From the NCBI GenBank assembly GCA_002293605.1, contig DBDO01000253.1, positions 3,219 through 15,088 of the forward strand: 11,870 bases of DNA, written 5' to 3'. The translations under genes were made by a program, and so were the position numbers. Source of the stretch: Desulfovibrionaceae bacterium UBA930. Its GTDB lineage: Bacteria > Desulfobacterota > Desulfovibrionia > Desulfovibrionales > Desulfovibrionaceae. This document shows, piece after piece, positions 1-8,400 of the stretch. The notes under the pieces are model-generated. The model saw only the letters and a list, made by a program, of their open reading frames with translations. It did no database searches and was not told the origin of the DNA. The first letter of the stretch is position 1, and every line of letters starts with the position of its first letter.

Positions 1-34
1 CAACGCCGCCAAACGGAAATAAATCAGCCTTTCC

Positions 35-841
35 CTAGCTCCAGAACCAGAGGATGAAAGGTGCCAGCGCGAGGCGGTACCAGGCAAAGGCCCTGAACGA
101 GAATCTGCTGATAAGACGGACGAAGAGCTTGATGGCCAAAAGCGCGGAGGCAAAGGCCATGAGGCCGCCCACGGCGAAAAAGGGGATGTCTGCCGCACTG
201 AGCAGGGCTGCGTCTTTCAGCAGGGAATAGCCTGTAGCGGCAAACATGATCGGCACGGCCGCGATAAAAGAGTACTCGGCTGCGGCGGCCCGCCCAACGC
301 CAAGCAGCATCCCCCCCATAATGGTCGATGTGGAGCGGGAAAAGCCGGGCCAGAGCGAAAGGCATTGAAAACAGCCGATGCCAAGGGCTATTTTGGGAGT
401 GATTTTCTCAAGACTGTCCGCAGGCGGCAGGCTTTGAGCGCGTCCGGCCTTTGCTTCGACAAAAAGAATGAACAGCGCCCCCGCAGCCAGGGCAATGGCA
501 ACGCTCACAGGGTTGAAAAGAAAGGCCTTGATGACGCTGTGCAGAAAAAAGCCTGCCACGCAGGCGGGCAGACAGGTCAGGAACAGAAGAAAGAGCCCGC
601 GAGGGCCGGAAAAGGGCTCGGTGGCTTTCACGTGCAGGAGGCCCAGAAAGCGCCTGTAATAGAGCGCGACAACGGCGAGAATGGAGCCCAGTTGAATAGC
701 GATCTCAAAAGTTTTGATGCGTTCGCCTTCCAGGCCGAGCAGCGAACTGGCGAGAATCAGATGTCCTGATGAGGATACGGGCAGAAATTCGGTAAGACCC
801 TGTACAAGCCCGAGCAGTCCGGCAGCGGCGCTTTCAGTCAT
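35..841 (-). CDS. uppP: Undecaprenyl-diphosphate phosphatase (BacA/UppP family)
   Basis: Integral membrane phosphatase that removes one phosphate from undecaprenyl pyrophosphate, recycling the lipid carrier for peptidoglycan and O-antigen; overexpression in other bacteria gives bacitracin resistance. The 268-aa protein is of normal family length. The first family motif, (E/Q)xxxE followed by PVSSSGH, is at residues 14-27 (Q14, E18, S23-S25, H27). The second, PGFSRSTST, is at 165-173, with R169 matching the catalytic arginine of the family. Several hydrophobic helices alternate along the chain, as expected for this multi-pass fold. I chose the ATG at 841 because the motif block begins 13 residues later, as in characterised members, and AGAGG lies about 9 nt upstream; the frame stays open upstream for another 151 codons but that part has no family similarity. 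Q14 in place of the first Glu is an accepted family variant. It is divergent from the lptFG cluster. Confidence 0.95.
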   Translation of the reverse strand: MTESAAAGLLGLVQGLTEFLPVSSSGHLILASSLLGLEGERIKTFEIAIQLGSILAVVALYYRRFLGLLHVKATEPFSGPRGLFLLFLTCLPACVAGFFLHSVIKAFLFNPVSVAIALAAGALFILFVEAKAGRAQSLPPADSLEKITPKIALGIGCFQCLSLWPGFSRSTSTIMGGMLLGVGRAAAAEYSFIAAVPIMFAATGYSLLKDAALLSAADIPFFAVGGLMAFASALLAIKLFVRLISRFSFRAFAWYRLALAPFILWFWS

Positions 842-894
842 GGAGATGCCTCTTTGTTGAGTATTTTGCGTGAAATACAGCAGGCCGCATGCGG

Positions 895-923
895 TTGCAA
901 GCGCTTTGTGCTTGGGGTATGAA
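895..923 (+). promoter_or_regulatory. Candidate sigma70-type promoter for the 67-aa gene and lptFG
   Basis: TTGCAA (895-900), a 17-bp spacer and TATGAA (918-923) match 4 of 6 consensus bases in each box, 61 bp before the 67-aa gene. TTGCAA is its own reverse complement, so it could also act as a -35 box toward uppP, although the corresponding minus-strand -10 (TATTTC, 877-872) is poor. A perfect 10-bp palindrome CCGCATGCGG (885-894) abuts it and an inverted repeat GTATTT-N6-AAATAC lies at 861-878. The whole 842-983 gap is the only space for control of both divergent units. Inferred from sequence match only. Confidence 0.3.
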
Positions 924-983
924 GGAACTTTACGTGCCAGGGCGCTTTTGCCCGCCAGCAGCGTATTTTTTGGAGGAAGAGCC

Positions 984-1187
984 ATGTCTACCCTTATGCC
1001 GCAGTCTGAGCTTTTGCGCAGGGCCGTCACCCATGTGCATGAGTCCGTGCAGGAGCACCCTGAAAAACAGCTGCACGCGCATATTGACGATGCGGCCATG
1101 CGTTTCAATCTTTCGCCACTTGACGCCGAGGCCCTTGGCCGTCTTTTTGCAAAAACACCCGCCGCTCCGGATGGGGCGGAGAAGTGA
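984..1187 (+). CDS. Small conserved-looking hypothetical protein ahead of lptFG
   Basis: A 67-aa soluble protein of unknown function. The start at 984 is well supported by GGAGGA (972-977) six bases upstream, one of the best Shine-Dalgarno sites in the window. The chain has no signal peptide or membrane segment; it is rich in Glu, His, Ala and Leu and reads as two or three helices. The stretch at about residues 38-56 (AAMRFNLSPLDAEALGRLF) resembles small proteins I recall from other Desulfovibrio-like genomes, in which an MRFxLSP stretch sits near the C-terminus, but I cannot name a family. It ends 24 bp before lptF and very likely shares its transcript. A role linked to LPS export would be guesswork from position alone. 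The coding call rests on the RBS, the spacing and plausible composition. Confidence 0.75.
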   Translation: MSTLMPQSELLRRAVTHVHESVQEHPEKQLHAHIDDAAMRFNLSPLDAEALGRLFAKTPAAPDGAEK

Positions 1188-1211
1188 CTTTTCCCGTAAG
1201 CTGACATTCCT

Positions 1212-2396
1212 ATGCCGACCTTGCTGCACCGCTGTATTTTACGGGAACTGACGCTGACCTTCAGCCTCTGTGTTTTTTCCCTCCTTTCGCTCATTTTGAT
1301 CGGCAGGGGTCTGCAAATGCGCGACCTTTTTCTCGGACTGGAATTTTCCTTTTCCGATATCGCCCTGCTCTTTTTTTACATGACTCCCATGTTTCTGATT
1401 ATGGTTCTGCCCATCTCCTGCATGGTGAGCGTGTTCCTTACTTTTTTGCGCATGAGTACGGACAGGGAGCTGATCGCCCTGAAAGCCGGGGGCGTCAGCA
1501 TATACCAGCTGCTACGCTCACCCGCCTTTTTTTCCTTTTTGTGCATGTGCGCGGCGATTTTTATTTCCTTGCACGCCATTTCCTGGGGCATGAACAGCTT
1601 TCGCTCCACCATTTTGCATATAGCCAACACCAGGGCCAAGGTCGTTGTGCAGCCCGGCGTTTTTAACAAGGATATCTTCGGCCTGACGCTTTTTGCCCGC
1701 AAGGTGGACCCGGTGACAGGCAAGCTTTCCCAGGTGATCTTTGAAGACAGCACCCAGGATGAGAAGACCAGCATCACCGTACTGGCCCCGGAAGGGGACA
1801 TCCTTACTGACGCAGACCGCGGGGCCCTGATATTTCATTTGAAAAACGGGCGCATTTACCGGGTGGATGACGACAACGTCAGCATTCTGGAGTTTGAGGA
1901 GTACAATGTCGGCCTGGATCTCAGTTCCCTGTTCATGAGCGCTGATCTGGGCGATGTCAGACCCAAGGAAATGTCGTGGCACGATTTGCGTGCTATGGAT
2001 AAACAGGGAAACGCCCCGGATGCGCGTTACCAGCGCAGGGTCGGGGTGGAGCTGCATAAGCGCTGGTCCCTGCCCGTGGCCTGCCTGGTGCTCGGGGTGT
2101 TCGCCCTGCCTCTGGCCTGCGCCTTTGAGGGGCTTAAACGGCAGTTTGGCATTGTCCTGGCCCTGCTTCTTTTCCTGCTCTATTACAGCATATACTCACT
2201 GGGCATGACCATGGGGGACTCGGGAAGTCTGCCCCCGTCCATAGGGCTCTGGATTGCCAATGTCTTATTCTCCGCAGCCGCGATCGCCGGTTTGCACTTG
2301 ACATACAAAGAACGTGTTCCTTCGGTAGCGCGGCTGGCGCAGAGCCTTAAAGAGTACCTTTTCCGGAAGCGCCGCGCGCAAAAGGGAACCGCATGA
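1212..2396 (+). CDS. lptF: LPS export ABC transporter permease LptF (YjgP/YjgQ family)
   Basis: Inner-membrane subunit of the LptB2FG complex, which extracts lipopolysaccharide from the inner membrane and feeds it to the periplasmic Lpt bridge. The 394-aa protein has the family plan: three N-terminal membrane helices (about 13-33, 51-78, 103-123), a periplasmic beta-jellyroll domain (about 130-275) and three C-terminal helices (about 285-304, 313-333, 343-362). The cytoplasmic coupling segment STDRELIALKAGGVS (82-96) is the characteristic contact site for the ATPase LptB, which is not in this window. ATG 1212 is the only credible start: an in-frame stop lies at 1197-1199. No clear Shine-Dalgarno precedes it, so it may depend on translation of the upstream 67-aa gene. 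It overlaps lptG in an ATGA junction. Assigned as LptF rather than LptG by its first position and greater length, which is the weaker part of the call. Confidence 0.92.
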   Translation: MPTLLHRCILRELTLTFSLCVFSLLSLILIGRGLQMRDLFLGLEFSFSDIALLFFYMTPMFLIMVLPISCMVSVFLTFLRMSTDRELIALKAGGVSIYQLLRSPAFFSFLCMCAAIFISLHAISWGMNSFRSTILHIANTRAKVVVQPGVFNKDIFGLTLFARKVDPVTGKLSQVIFEDSTQDEKTSITVLAPEGDILTDADRGALIFHLKNGRIYRVDDDNVSILEFEEYNVGLDLSSLFMSADLGDVRPKEMSWHDLRAMDKQGNAPDARYQRRVGVELHKRWSLPVACLVLGVFALPLACAFEGLKRQFGIVLALLLFLLYYSIYSLGMTMGDSGSLPPSIGLWIANVLFSAAAIAGLHLTYKERVPSVARLAQSLKEYLFRKRRAQKGTA

Positions 2397-3484
2397 CGCT
2401 TCTGAATCGCTATCTGGTGCGCCAGAATCTCTTTCTTATTACTGTCATCCTGCTGATCAGCACCGGTCTGTACGTACTGACGGACATGTTCGAGCGTCTC
2501 GACATCTTTTTGGAGAGCGAGGCGGGCCTAGGCCTGATGCTGCTGTTTTTTTTGGTAAAAATACCCGGCATTATTTCCATGACCCTGCCAGCGGTCTTTA
2601 TGATCGCCGTGGTAGTGCAGATGAACATGCTTGAGCGCAGCCGGGAACTGGTAGCCCTCACAGCCGGGGGCATTTCGCCGCTGGCCCTGGTGCGCTTTAT
2701 TATTTTGTACGGCATTATCTGGGCCGTGCTGCAATTTGCCTTTGCCCAGGTGCTTGGTGTTGCGGGCGAGCGGACATCCTCGCGTATCTGGCAGGAAGAG
2801 GTACGCGGCAGGGCACCCAGGGAATCCGCCCTTGACCGCCTGTGGTTTACTGAAAAAAACCATATTGTTTATGTGGGCAAGGCTTGGCCTTTGCAAGGCC
2901 GGGGAGAGGACCTGAAGGTCTATACGCTTGACAGGAGCGGCATCGGCATAAAAGAAATTATAAAAGCCGAAAAATTTACTGTAAGAGAGCAGGGCTGGCA
3001 GTTGGAAGAGGGCGAGGTTGTCACACCCTCGCAATACAGCACGAGAGCGTTTACACATATGGATTTGGCGCTGTATCAGGACTTGCGCTCTTTTCTGGCC
3101 AGCGTTGGTTCAGGGCTCAAGCCCAAGCAATTGTCGCTGATGGAGCTGTCGGAAGCTATCGCCCGCCTGGAGCACGCCGGGTCCAATGTGGAGGCCCTGC
3201 GCACGGCCTGGCATGAAAAACTGGCCTATGCCTGCTCCATTGTGATCATGGGCATTCTGGCCCTTTTGGTGACGCGCTATACCTCCAATATTTACAAGGC
3301 CATTGTCCTTTCACTCGTGATCGTCTTTTTTTATTACGGGGTCAACACACTCTGCACCAGTATGGGAGAAAAGGGTCTGCTTAAGGCCTTTGTCGGCGCA
3401 TGGTTTGCCGACATGCTCTTTTTCTGCGCCGGACTTCTGGGGATTATGTGGCCGGTGCTGCGGGCCAGATTTCGCAAAGCGTGA
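2393..3484 (+). CDS. lptG: LPS export ABC transporter permease LptG (YjgP/YjgQ family)
   Basis: Partner permease of LptF in the LptB2FG lipopolysaccharide extractor. The 363-aa protein has N-terminal helices at about 12-30, 46-78 and 98-122, a periplasmic jellyroll domain (about 125-265), and C-terminal helices at about 277-293, 303-321 and 335-355. The family signature RSRELVALTAGGIS (82-95) forms the coupling helix and parallels the one in LptF. The ATG lies inside the lptF stop (ATGA, 4-bp overlap), with AAGGGA (2381-2386) six bases upstream inside the lptF coding end, so the two are translationally coupled, as suits a 1:1 complex. The last 41 bp, coding for the cytoplasmic C-terminus, overlap the end of engB on the other strand. 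Complete, with no missing motif. Confidence 0.93.
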   Translation: MTLLNRYLVRQNLFLITVILLISTGLYVLTDMFERLDIFLESEAGLGLMLLFFLVKIPGIISMTLPAVFMIAVVVQMNMLERSRELVALTAGGISPLALVRFIILYGIIWAVLQFAFAQVLGVAGERTSSRIWQEEVRGRAPRESALDRLWFTEKNHIVYVGKAWPLQGRGEDLKVYTLDRSGIGIKEIIKAEKFTVREQGWQLEEGEVVTPSQYSTRAFTHMDLALYQDLRSFLASVGSGLKPKQLSLMELSEAIARLEHAGSNVEALRTAWHEKLAYACSIVIMGILALLVTRYTSNIYKAIVLSLVIVFFYYGVNTLCTSMGEKGLLKAFVGAWFADMLFFCAGLLGIMWPVLRARFRKA

Positions 3485-4076
3485 AAACGGCCTCCCATAC
3501 CTTTTCCAGCCCTGTCCTGTCCTTTGCGGAGGTGAGCACAAGCGAGCCCTGGTCCAGGTGCGTGCCCCAGGCACGGGCGCAGGCTGCTGCTTCCTTTTTG
3601 CTGCATTTATCCGTTTTGGTCAGAACCGGGAGGACAACAAGCGAACAGGAGGCTGCAAAGGCCAGAAGCTCCAGATCTGCCTTTTGCGGCTGCAAGCGGG
3701 CGTCCAGCAGCAGAATCAGACCGCGCAGGCCAGGGGTGCTTTTGAGATATTCCTGTATAAGCCCGGCCCATCTGTCCCGTTCTGCCCGGCTGCATCTGGC
3801 GTAGCCGTATCCTGGCAGATCCACGAGATAGGCACCTGTTTCGCCGATATGGTAATAGTTTGCGCTACGGGTTTTGCCCGGCGCGGCGCTGACCTTGGCC
3901 AGGCTTTTTCTTCCCGCAAGGGCGTTGATCAGGGAGGACTTGCCCACATTGGAGCGTCCGGCCAGAGCCGCTTGCGGAGCTTCCGGGCAGATGAGCTGCC
4001 CCTTGGTAAAGGCCGTGGCCGCAAGGGTCAGGGCGGGAAACATCTTGCGGCTGTTATTTTTTTCAGATACTGTCAT
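3444..4076 (-). CDS. engB: Ribosome-biogenesis GTP-binding protein EngB/YsxC/YihA
   Basis: Small TRAFAC-class GTPase needed for assembly of the large ribosomal subunit. From the ATG at 4076 it is 210 aa, with all G motifs: G1 GRSNVGKSS (40-48), G2 threonine in PGKTR (66-70), G3 DLPGYG (86-91), G4 TKTD (153-156) and G5 SAK (183-185). AALAGRSNVGKSS followed by PGKTR and DLPGYG is diagnostic of EngB rather than Era or Der. Start choice is uncertain: a TTG at 4103 would add 9 residues and an ATG at 4043 would remove 11; neither they nor 4076 has a good Shine-Dalgarno. I prefer 4076 because it is an ATG and leaves a normal lead of about 38 residues before G1. The stop lies inside lptG, and no terminator separates the two convergent genes. 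Confidence 0.92.
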   Translation of the reverse strand: MTVSEKNNSRKMFPALTLAATAFTKGQLICPEAPQAALAGRSNVGKSSLINALAGRKSLAKVSAAPGKTRSANYYHIGETGAYLVDLPGYGYARCSRAERDRWAGLIQEYLKSTPGLRGLILLLDARLQPQKADLELLAFAASCSLVVLPVLTKTDKCSKKEAAACARAWGTHLDQGSLVLTSAKDRTGLEKVWEAVFTLCEIWPAAPAT

Positions 4077-4116
4077 GGCGTTCGATTTTCTGGAAAAAGT
4101 CAAGACTTGAAGCGTT

Positions 4117-4146
4117 TTGCAAGAGATTATTCCAATTCCGGATAAG
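4117..4146 (+). promoter_or_regulatory. Weak candidate promoter for aroQ-efp-ftsK
   Basis: The 237-bp gap between the divergent engB and aroQ starts (4077-4313) must hold control of both. On the plus strand TTGCAA (4117-4122), an 18-bp spacer and GATAAG (4141-4146) match 4 of 6 bases in each box. On the minus strand a TTGACT lies at 4103-4098, but no convincing -10 follows it at normal spacing. No strong hairpin, riboswitch or operator is visible in the gap. Low confidence; offered only as the best match. Confidence 0.22.
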
Positions 4147-4313
4147 AATTGCAGAAAGCATTTTTTATAGAGAATCCGAATGAGACGCTGAACGCCCGAT
4201 ACGCGCGCGCCTGGAAGAACCTAGCAGCTTGTCTCTTTTGCAGCAAGCCGCCATTTGTCCGAAAATCCGGCGAGCTTCGCTTCTTCCTATATTCCCTGAC
4301 GACGAGGATGCCC

Positions 4314-4793
4314 ATGTCGCATATCTTTACCGAGACCCGTCCCTGTTCCATTCTGGTGCTCAATGGCCCGAATCTGGCCAATACCGGGCTGCGCCAGCCC
4401 GAGATATACGGCAGCCAGGGGCTTGATGACATTCCGGCTCTGGTGGAACGGCTTTTGGGCGAGCGGACAAAGCGGATAGCCTTGGATTTTTTCAACAGCA
4501 ACAGTGAAGGCGCGCTCATCGACCGGCTGGAGCAGGCCCGTTCCGAAGGCGTTCACGGCGTGGCCTTCAATGCCGGGGCCTATACCCATACCAGTCTGGC
4601 CCTGGCCGACTGCATCGCCTGGATAGGCATTCCTGTTGTTGAAGTGCACATCAGCAATGTTTTTGCAAGGCAGGAGCGGATACGCAGGCAAAGCTTCATG
4701 GGAGCCCATGTGCTCGGCATTATTTCCGGCTTTGGCCTGTGGAGCTATGCCCTGGCCGTGCAGGCCTTGTACGCCGCCCTTGCTGATGAATAA
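4314..4793 (+). CDS. aroQ: 3-dehydroquinate dehydratase, type II
   Basis: Type II dehydroquinase: converts 3-dehydroquinate to 3-dehydroshikimate in the shikimate pathway, working in the cytoplasm as a dodecamer of flavodoxin-like subunits. At 159 aa it is slightly longer than the usual 145-150 because of about 10 extra N-terminal residues. Conserved blocks: LNGPNLANTGLRQPEIYG (16-33) with the lid arginine R27 and catalytic Y32; SNSEGALID (62-70); NAGAYTHTSLAL (86-97); and EVHISNVFARQERIRRQSF (110-128) with the catalytic H112. The usual NLNLLG reads NLANTG here, which replaces structural rather than catalytic positions. ATG 4314 was chosen because GAGG (4304-4307) precedes it at good spacing; ATG 4308 is an alternative adding two residues, and the frame opens upstream to a TTG at 4149 with no family match. 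First gene of a tight group with efp and ftsK. Confidence 0.93.
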   Translation: MSHIFTETRPCSILVLNGPNLANTGLRQPEIYGSQGLDDIPALVERLLGERTKRIALDFFNSNSEGALIDRLEQARSEGVHGVAFNAGAYTHTSLALADCIAWIGIPVVEVHISNVFARQERIRRQSFMGAHVLGIISGFGLWSYALAVQALYAALADE

Positions 4794-4828
4794 AACCACA
4801 TACATAAAAGACACAACCTGGAGGTTGC

Positions 4829-5386
4829 ATGTATTCCACCACGGATTTCAGGAAAGGCCTGAAAATAGAAGTTGAAGGCATCCCTTATGAAATCGTTGAA
4901 TTTCAGCATTTCAAGCCCGGAAAGGGCGGGGCCATGGTACGTACGAAGCTGCGAAATTTTCTTACCGGGCGCATGCAGGACATAACCTTTCGCTCCGGTG
5001 AAAAGGTGGAAAAACCCGACCTTGAAGTCCGAGAGATGCAGTATTTGTACCGCGAGGGCGAAGACCTGATTTTTATGGATATGACCAGCTACGAGCAACT
5101 GCATGTGAAGGAAGAGGCCACGGACGGCAAGGCCGGATACCTTAAGGAAAGCCAGATGGTGCAGGTGCTTTTGTACAAGGGCGAACCGCTGGACATCGAA
5201 CTGCCGCCCTCTCTGATCTTTACGGTGAGTGATACGGACCCCGGTGCCAAGGGGGATACGGTATCCAATGTTACCAAGCCCGCCACCCTGGAAACCGGTC
5301 TTGTGATCCAGGTGCCTATTTTCGTCAATATCGGGGATAAGGTGAAGGTCGATACCCGTTCCGGCAGCTATCTCGGCCGTGAATGA
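4829..5386 (+). CDS. efp: Translation elongation factor P
   Basis: Ribosome-binding factor that relieves stalling at polyproline stretches by entering between the P and E sites. The 185-aa length is standard. Three domains are visible: N-terminal KOW-like (1-65), OB-fold (66-127) and C-terminal OB-fold (130-185), the last carrying the EF-P signature near ETGLVIQVPIFVNIGDKVKV (155-174) and ending RSGSYLGRE. The tip loop is PGKGGAM (30-36) with K32 as the residue that is lysylated, or otherwise modified, in many species; no modification enzyme gene (epmA, epmB, earP or ymfI-like) is in this window, so the modification type is unknown. GGAGG (4820-4824) precedes the ATG. It lies 35 bp after aroQ and 27 bp before ftsK, consistent with one transcript. 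The neighbouring FtsK has a proline-rich linker, a kind of sequence EF-P would help translate, but that is only a remark. Confidence 0.96.
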   Translation: MYSTTDFRKGLKIEVEGIPYEIVEFQHFKPGKGGAMVRTKLRNFLTGRMQDITFRSGEKVEKPDLEVREMQYLYREGEDLIFMDMTSYEQLHVKEEATDGKAGYLKESQMVQVLLYKGEPLDIELPPSLIFTVSDTDPGAKGDTVSNVTKPATLETGLVIQVPIFVNIGDKVKVDTRSGSYLGRE

Positions 5387-5413
5387 TTCCGTGGTTTTTT
5401 TCAAGGGGGCAGC

Positions 5414-8400
5414 ATGAAGGCTCAGGCCGAAGAACGAAAACAGGTCGCAGACAGCGGCAAGCTGGGAAGGGAACTTCTCGGCCTGCTCGCTATTTTTTGC
5501 GGCTTGCTCACGGCCTTGAGCCTCGCCACCTTTGACAGCCGCGACCCCTGGCTGAACCATGTGGTAAGCGGCGTAACCCGTGTATATAATAAGGCCGGTT
5601 TGTTCGGCGCGTATACTTCCGGCTTTTTTTTCGACTACCTGGGCTTTGCCTCCTGGGTGATTCCCGCCTTTCTCTGTCTGGCCGGGGCCCGGCGCATTCT
5701 CGGGGCCAAAGAGTGGCCCTGGTGGCGTTGGGCGGGTTTTGCCCTGCTCAGTCTCTGCCTTTGCCTTGCCGGGGCTGCCGGGGATTTGGGCGACGTGGAA
5801 ATTTTTGCCCGAGGAACCCTGGCTCCGGGCGCGGGCAATGTCTCCACGCACGGCGGCGGTATTATCGGTTATATGCTGTATCGCGCCATGGTCGGCTGGC
5901 TCAGTTCCACAGGCACCTTTCTGCTTTGGCTGTTCAGTCTGCTTTTGGCCATGCAGATGCTCACGGGCCTTTCCTGGCTTTCGCTGCTGGCCTCGGGAAG
6001 CCGAAGCCTCTGGCACTCTTTGACGGGAAAAGCGCAGAGCATGATGGACGAGCGCGCGGTTCGCGGGCAGAGCTGTCTGAGCCTGGGGGGCTCGTCTTCG
6101 CCCGGTCTCTCCGGGGCCGGGGTATCTGAAGCCTTGGCAGGGTCCGCCAGAGCGGGGCAGCCGCCCCTGGAAGTCACGGCCTATCCGCTTTCTTCGCACG
6201 CAGCTTCGGAACCTGCCCCCTTATCCGGACCTTTACCGACCGTTGTCCCCTCTTTTTCCCTTGACCTGCAAGCCCCTCCCCAGGCAGGCGGTCTCTTGCA
6301 GATAGCGCCCGATATTTCTTTTTCCGGAGAAAAGCCTGCGCTTTTTACTCCTGTCGACCCCTACGTGCATCCTCTGCTGCCGAGGCCGGGAGCGGCATCC
6401 TGGGAACCCGCCCGGAATGAAGACAGGGAGGCCGGGCACTTACCTTCCTTTTTCGAACCTGAGTCTTTGAAAAAAAACTCCTCTTTCCGGCGGGCAGATG
6501 AAGAAGAGGATCTGCCGCCCTGGGTCCGCGATTTCGAACAGGACAGAGTGGGCGTGCAGGCCTTGCAGGCCCACGCGCCGCAGGCGGAGAGCCTTTCGCC
6601 TTACGGGCATGGCAAGGCTGCGACAGAGGGCGCGGCAGAAGAAACCCGCATGGAGCCCGGAGAGCCGGATCCCCTGCTGTCTTTGCAAACCTCTCTGGCC
6701 ATACAGGCCCTGAGGGCTGCCGGGAGCGCCGATTCCTATCATCCGATACACCGCGTGACGGGTGATACGGCAAGGCATCCTGGCGCAGAACTTTTTGACT
6801 CCCCTGACCAGGATCTTGCAGTGGGGGAAGCGCAAGAAGGCGGCATAGACCGTGAGCCCGCTCAAGCCTTGTCTGTATCCCTTCCCTCTGTTTTTCCGGA
6901 TTTTGACGGAGAAGCAGAAGACGAATTTCCCGCCTCTGAAAAAGGGCAGGAAGCGGCAGAGCCTCCTGCAAAGCCCCGCGCCGAGCTACAGGACAACCCA
7001 GCCCGCGCCCTTTACGATGGACCCACGCCCGTTTTTGAAGCCCCGCCACTTCAGATCGCGCCAGAGCCCGGTCTGAAGGCCTCTCTGGCCCGGCATCTTG
7101 TCAGGCCCCCGTACGCACCCTTGCCCTCCTTGGATCTCTTGCGAACGGCCCCTGCTTCCGGCGCAGGCACCCCAAGAGAGCTTCTGGAGGCCAAAGGGCG
7201 CAGTCTGATGAACTGCCTCAACGATTTCAGCATTCAGGGCGAGCTGGTGGGCATTACGCCGGGGCCGGTGGTGACCATGTTCGAGATTCGGCCCGCGCCC
7301 GGCGTGAGGGTTTCGCGTATTGCGAACTTGAGCGATGATCTGGCCCTGGCGCTTAAAGCCGTTGCCGTGCGCATCCAGGCCCCGGTGCCGGGCACGGATA
7401 CCGTGGGCATCGAGATTCCGAACGAGGTACGGGAGACCGTGTGCCTCAAGGAACTTTTAAGCTCCCAGATTTTTCAGCAGTCCAAGTCCTTGCTGACCCT
7501 GGCCCTGGGCAAGGATATCGCCGGTCTTCCGGCTGTGGCCGATTTGGCCTCCATGCCGCACTTGCTTGTGGCCGGGGCTACGGGCGCGGGCAAGAGCGTA
7601 GGCATCAATTCCATCATTTTGTCTTTTTTATATAAAGCCCGGCCGGAAGAGGTGAAACTTCTGCTCGTGGACCCCAAGCGGGTGGAAATGGCCATATATG
7701 CGGATTTGCCGCACCTGGTGCATCCTGTGGTCACGGAAATGCAAATGGCCAAAAACGCCCTGGAATGGGCCGTGGCCGAAATGGAGGAGCGCTATAACGC
7801 CATTGCCAAGGCTGGCGTGCGTAATATTGCGGATTATAACGCCAAGCTTGCCTCCTGGGGCGAAACTCCTCCCATCGGCATGGAAGATCTGGCCTTTATC
7901 CCCTATCTTGTCATCGTCATTGACGAACTCGCGGACCTTATGCTGGTTGCGGCCAAAGAAGTGGAAACCAGCATTGTGCGTTTGGCCCAGTTGGCGCGCG
8001 CGGCAGGCATTCATCTCATCCTCGCCACCCAGCGGCCCAGCGTGGACGTGGTCACCGGTCTTATCAAGGCCAACTTTCCCTGCCGCATATCCTTTCAGGT
8101 TACCTCCAAGCACGATTCCCGGACCATTCTTGACGCAGTGGGCGCTGAACATCTGCTTGGCAAAGGCGATATGCTCTTTAAGCCGGGCGGCGGCAAGTTC
8201 AAGCGCATGCACGGCGCTTTTGTGAGCGACCAGAACGTAAACGCCGTGGTGGGCTATTGGAAGTCCCGCCAACGCCCCGACTATCAGGTGGACTTTTCCG
8301 ACTGGGCACCGGAAGGCGCAGGGAATGTCTTCTCCGGCAACGGCGGCGGCGCAGATATAGCTGGCGACCCTTTGTACAACGAGGCCGTGGAATTCGTGCG

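Noticed and set aside
842..1294. Open extension of the uppP frame by 151 codons upstream of the ATG at 841
   Set aside because: The extra residues resemble no UppP, cross the small-gene region and lptF start on the other strand, and a proper start with AGAGG exists at 841.
4077..4103. TTG start for engB at 4103
   Set aside because: No Shine-Dalgarno before it and no family similarity in the added nine residues; the ATG at 4076 is more likely, though not proven.
3390..4145. Plus-strand frame of 251 codons across engB
   Set aside because: EngB on the minus strand has every GTPase motif; the plus frame has none and begins inside lptG.
4149..4313. Upstream extension of aroQ from a TTG at 4149
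   Set aside because: It would add 55 residues absent from type II dehydroquinases, and GAGG sits correctly for the ATG at 4314.
4745..6199. 484-codon open frame on the minus strand across efp and ftsK
   Set aside because: It is antisense to two clear genes, has no recognisable domain and unnatural composition; GC-rich codon use in the real genes commonly opens such frames.
6345..7049. Minus-strand frame of 234 codons opposite the FtsK linker
   Set aside because: Arg/Pro/Gly-rich product with no family likeness, mirroring the low-complexity linker on the coding strand.
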